64,000 bases of DNA from Hawksworthiomyces lignivorus. Its lineage: Eukaryota; Ascomycota; Sordariomycetes; Ophiostomatales; Ophiostomataceae. The translations under genes were made by a program, and so were the position numbers. The notes beneath the pieces are model-generated. The model saw nothing but the letters and a program-made list of their open reading frames with translations, was not told the DNA's origin and searched no databases. Below are positions 63,746 to 64,000 of this stretch, piece by piece. The stretch spans positions 62,001-126,000 of the forward strand of contig NTMA01000107.1 of the NCBI GenBank assembly GCA_002917075.1, written 5' to 3'. How positions within the stretch are numbered: position 1 is the first letter of the stretch; every line of letters starts with the position of its first letter.

Positions 63746-64000
63746 ATGTCGTTCCTCATCGAATCACCTACCCGCCGTCTGGCCACAATCCTCCCTCGCA
63801 TGGCAACAACAGCAACGGCTGCCGCTCCCAGAACATCTATGGTCGTGGCGGTGAGTGTTCAGCAGAACTCATCGTTCTCGACGACCCTGCAGCGACCTAA
63901 GAGCGCCACAGAAGCTGCCAAGGATACGCTCAAGTCTGTAGACCGGGCCGTGTCCGACAAGCTGGTGGACGGAATCAACATTGGATGTATGGCACACTCC
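63746..64000 (+). CDS. LEA-like mitochondrial stress protein, 5' part, runs off window
   Basis: ATG at 63,746 with 85 codons in frame to the last base and no stop. The start is basic and hydrophobic (MSFLIESPTRRLATILPRM, mitochondrial-like), followed by FSTTLQRPKSATEAAK and DTLKSVDRAVSDKLVDGI. The repeated KSATEAAKDTLK and VSDKLVDGI pattern fits the hydrophilic helical repeats of LEA-domain proteins, which protect proteins and membranes during drying. The alternative frame starting at 63,655 is less plausible. The 3' end lies outside the window, so total length and intron content are unknown. A GTGAGT inside the coding part would leave an intron too short to use. Confidence 0.72.
   Translation, partial: MSFLIESPTRRLATILPRMATTATAAAPRTSMVVAVSVQQNSSFSTTLQRPKSATEAAKDTLKSVDRAVSDKLVDGINIGCMAHS

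Overview
This is nuclear DNA of a filamentous ascomycete (Pezizomycotina). The evidence is short introns of about 55-100 nt with GTRNGY donors and CTAAY-like branch sites, a velvet-domain regulator, a Zn2Cys6 transcription factor, an MFS siderophore transporter and a fungal-type mannitol/sorbose dehydrogenase. A Sordariomycete-like relative is likely from the look of the proteins, but I cannot place genus or species.

Layout. Positions 1 to about 28,500 hold no gene I can support: mixed-composition DNA with poly-A/T, poly-G and CT tracts, copies of the palindrome TACGGAGTACTCCGTA, and one weak relic-like coding stretch near 2,800-3,210. From 24,900 to 28,550 the + strand becomes strongly pyrimidine-rich and leads into a four-exon velvet gene (28,554-30,639, +). 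Then come a secreted GH43-like glycosidase (32,875-31,464, -), an eight-exon Artemis/SNM1-type DNA-repair nuclease (35,672-33,263, -), an RGT1-like Zn2Cys6 factor (39,558-42,777, +) convergent with a siderophore-iron transporter (45,276-43,207, -), a DUF7770-like small protein (48,147-48,863, +), a short-chain mannitol/sorbose dehydrogenase (50,590-51,390, +) convergent with a fatty-acid desaturase (53,583-52,081, -), a secreted GMC oxidoreductase (58,316-60,464, +), an ankyrin-repeat protein (61,188-60,634, -), a mitochondrial methylglutaconyl-CoA-hydratase-like enzyme (62,815-61,689, -), and the 5' part of a LEA-like stress protein running off the end (63,746 onward, +).

Twelve genes were modelled exon by exon. 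In every multi-exon model the joined exons keep one frame and restore family motifs across the junctions. The genes do not form an obvious biosynthetic cluster. They look like ordinary chromosomal neighbours with themes of development (velvet), sugar sensing and metabolism (RGT1-like, SDR, GH43, GMC), iron uptake (siderophore transporter), genome repair (Artemis-like) and stress (LEA). No RNA gene, CRISPR array or intact transposon was recognised. The most unusual aspects are the roughly 28-kb gene-free flank ending in a long pyrimidine-rich leader in front of the velvet regulator, and the repeated 16-bp palindrome. I did not find a clearly new multi-gene system.
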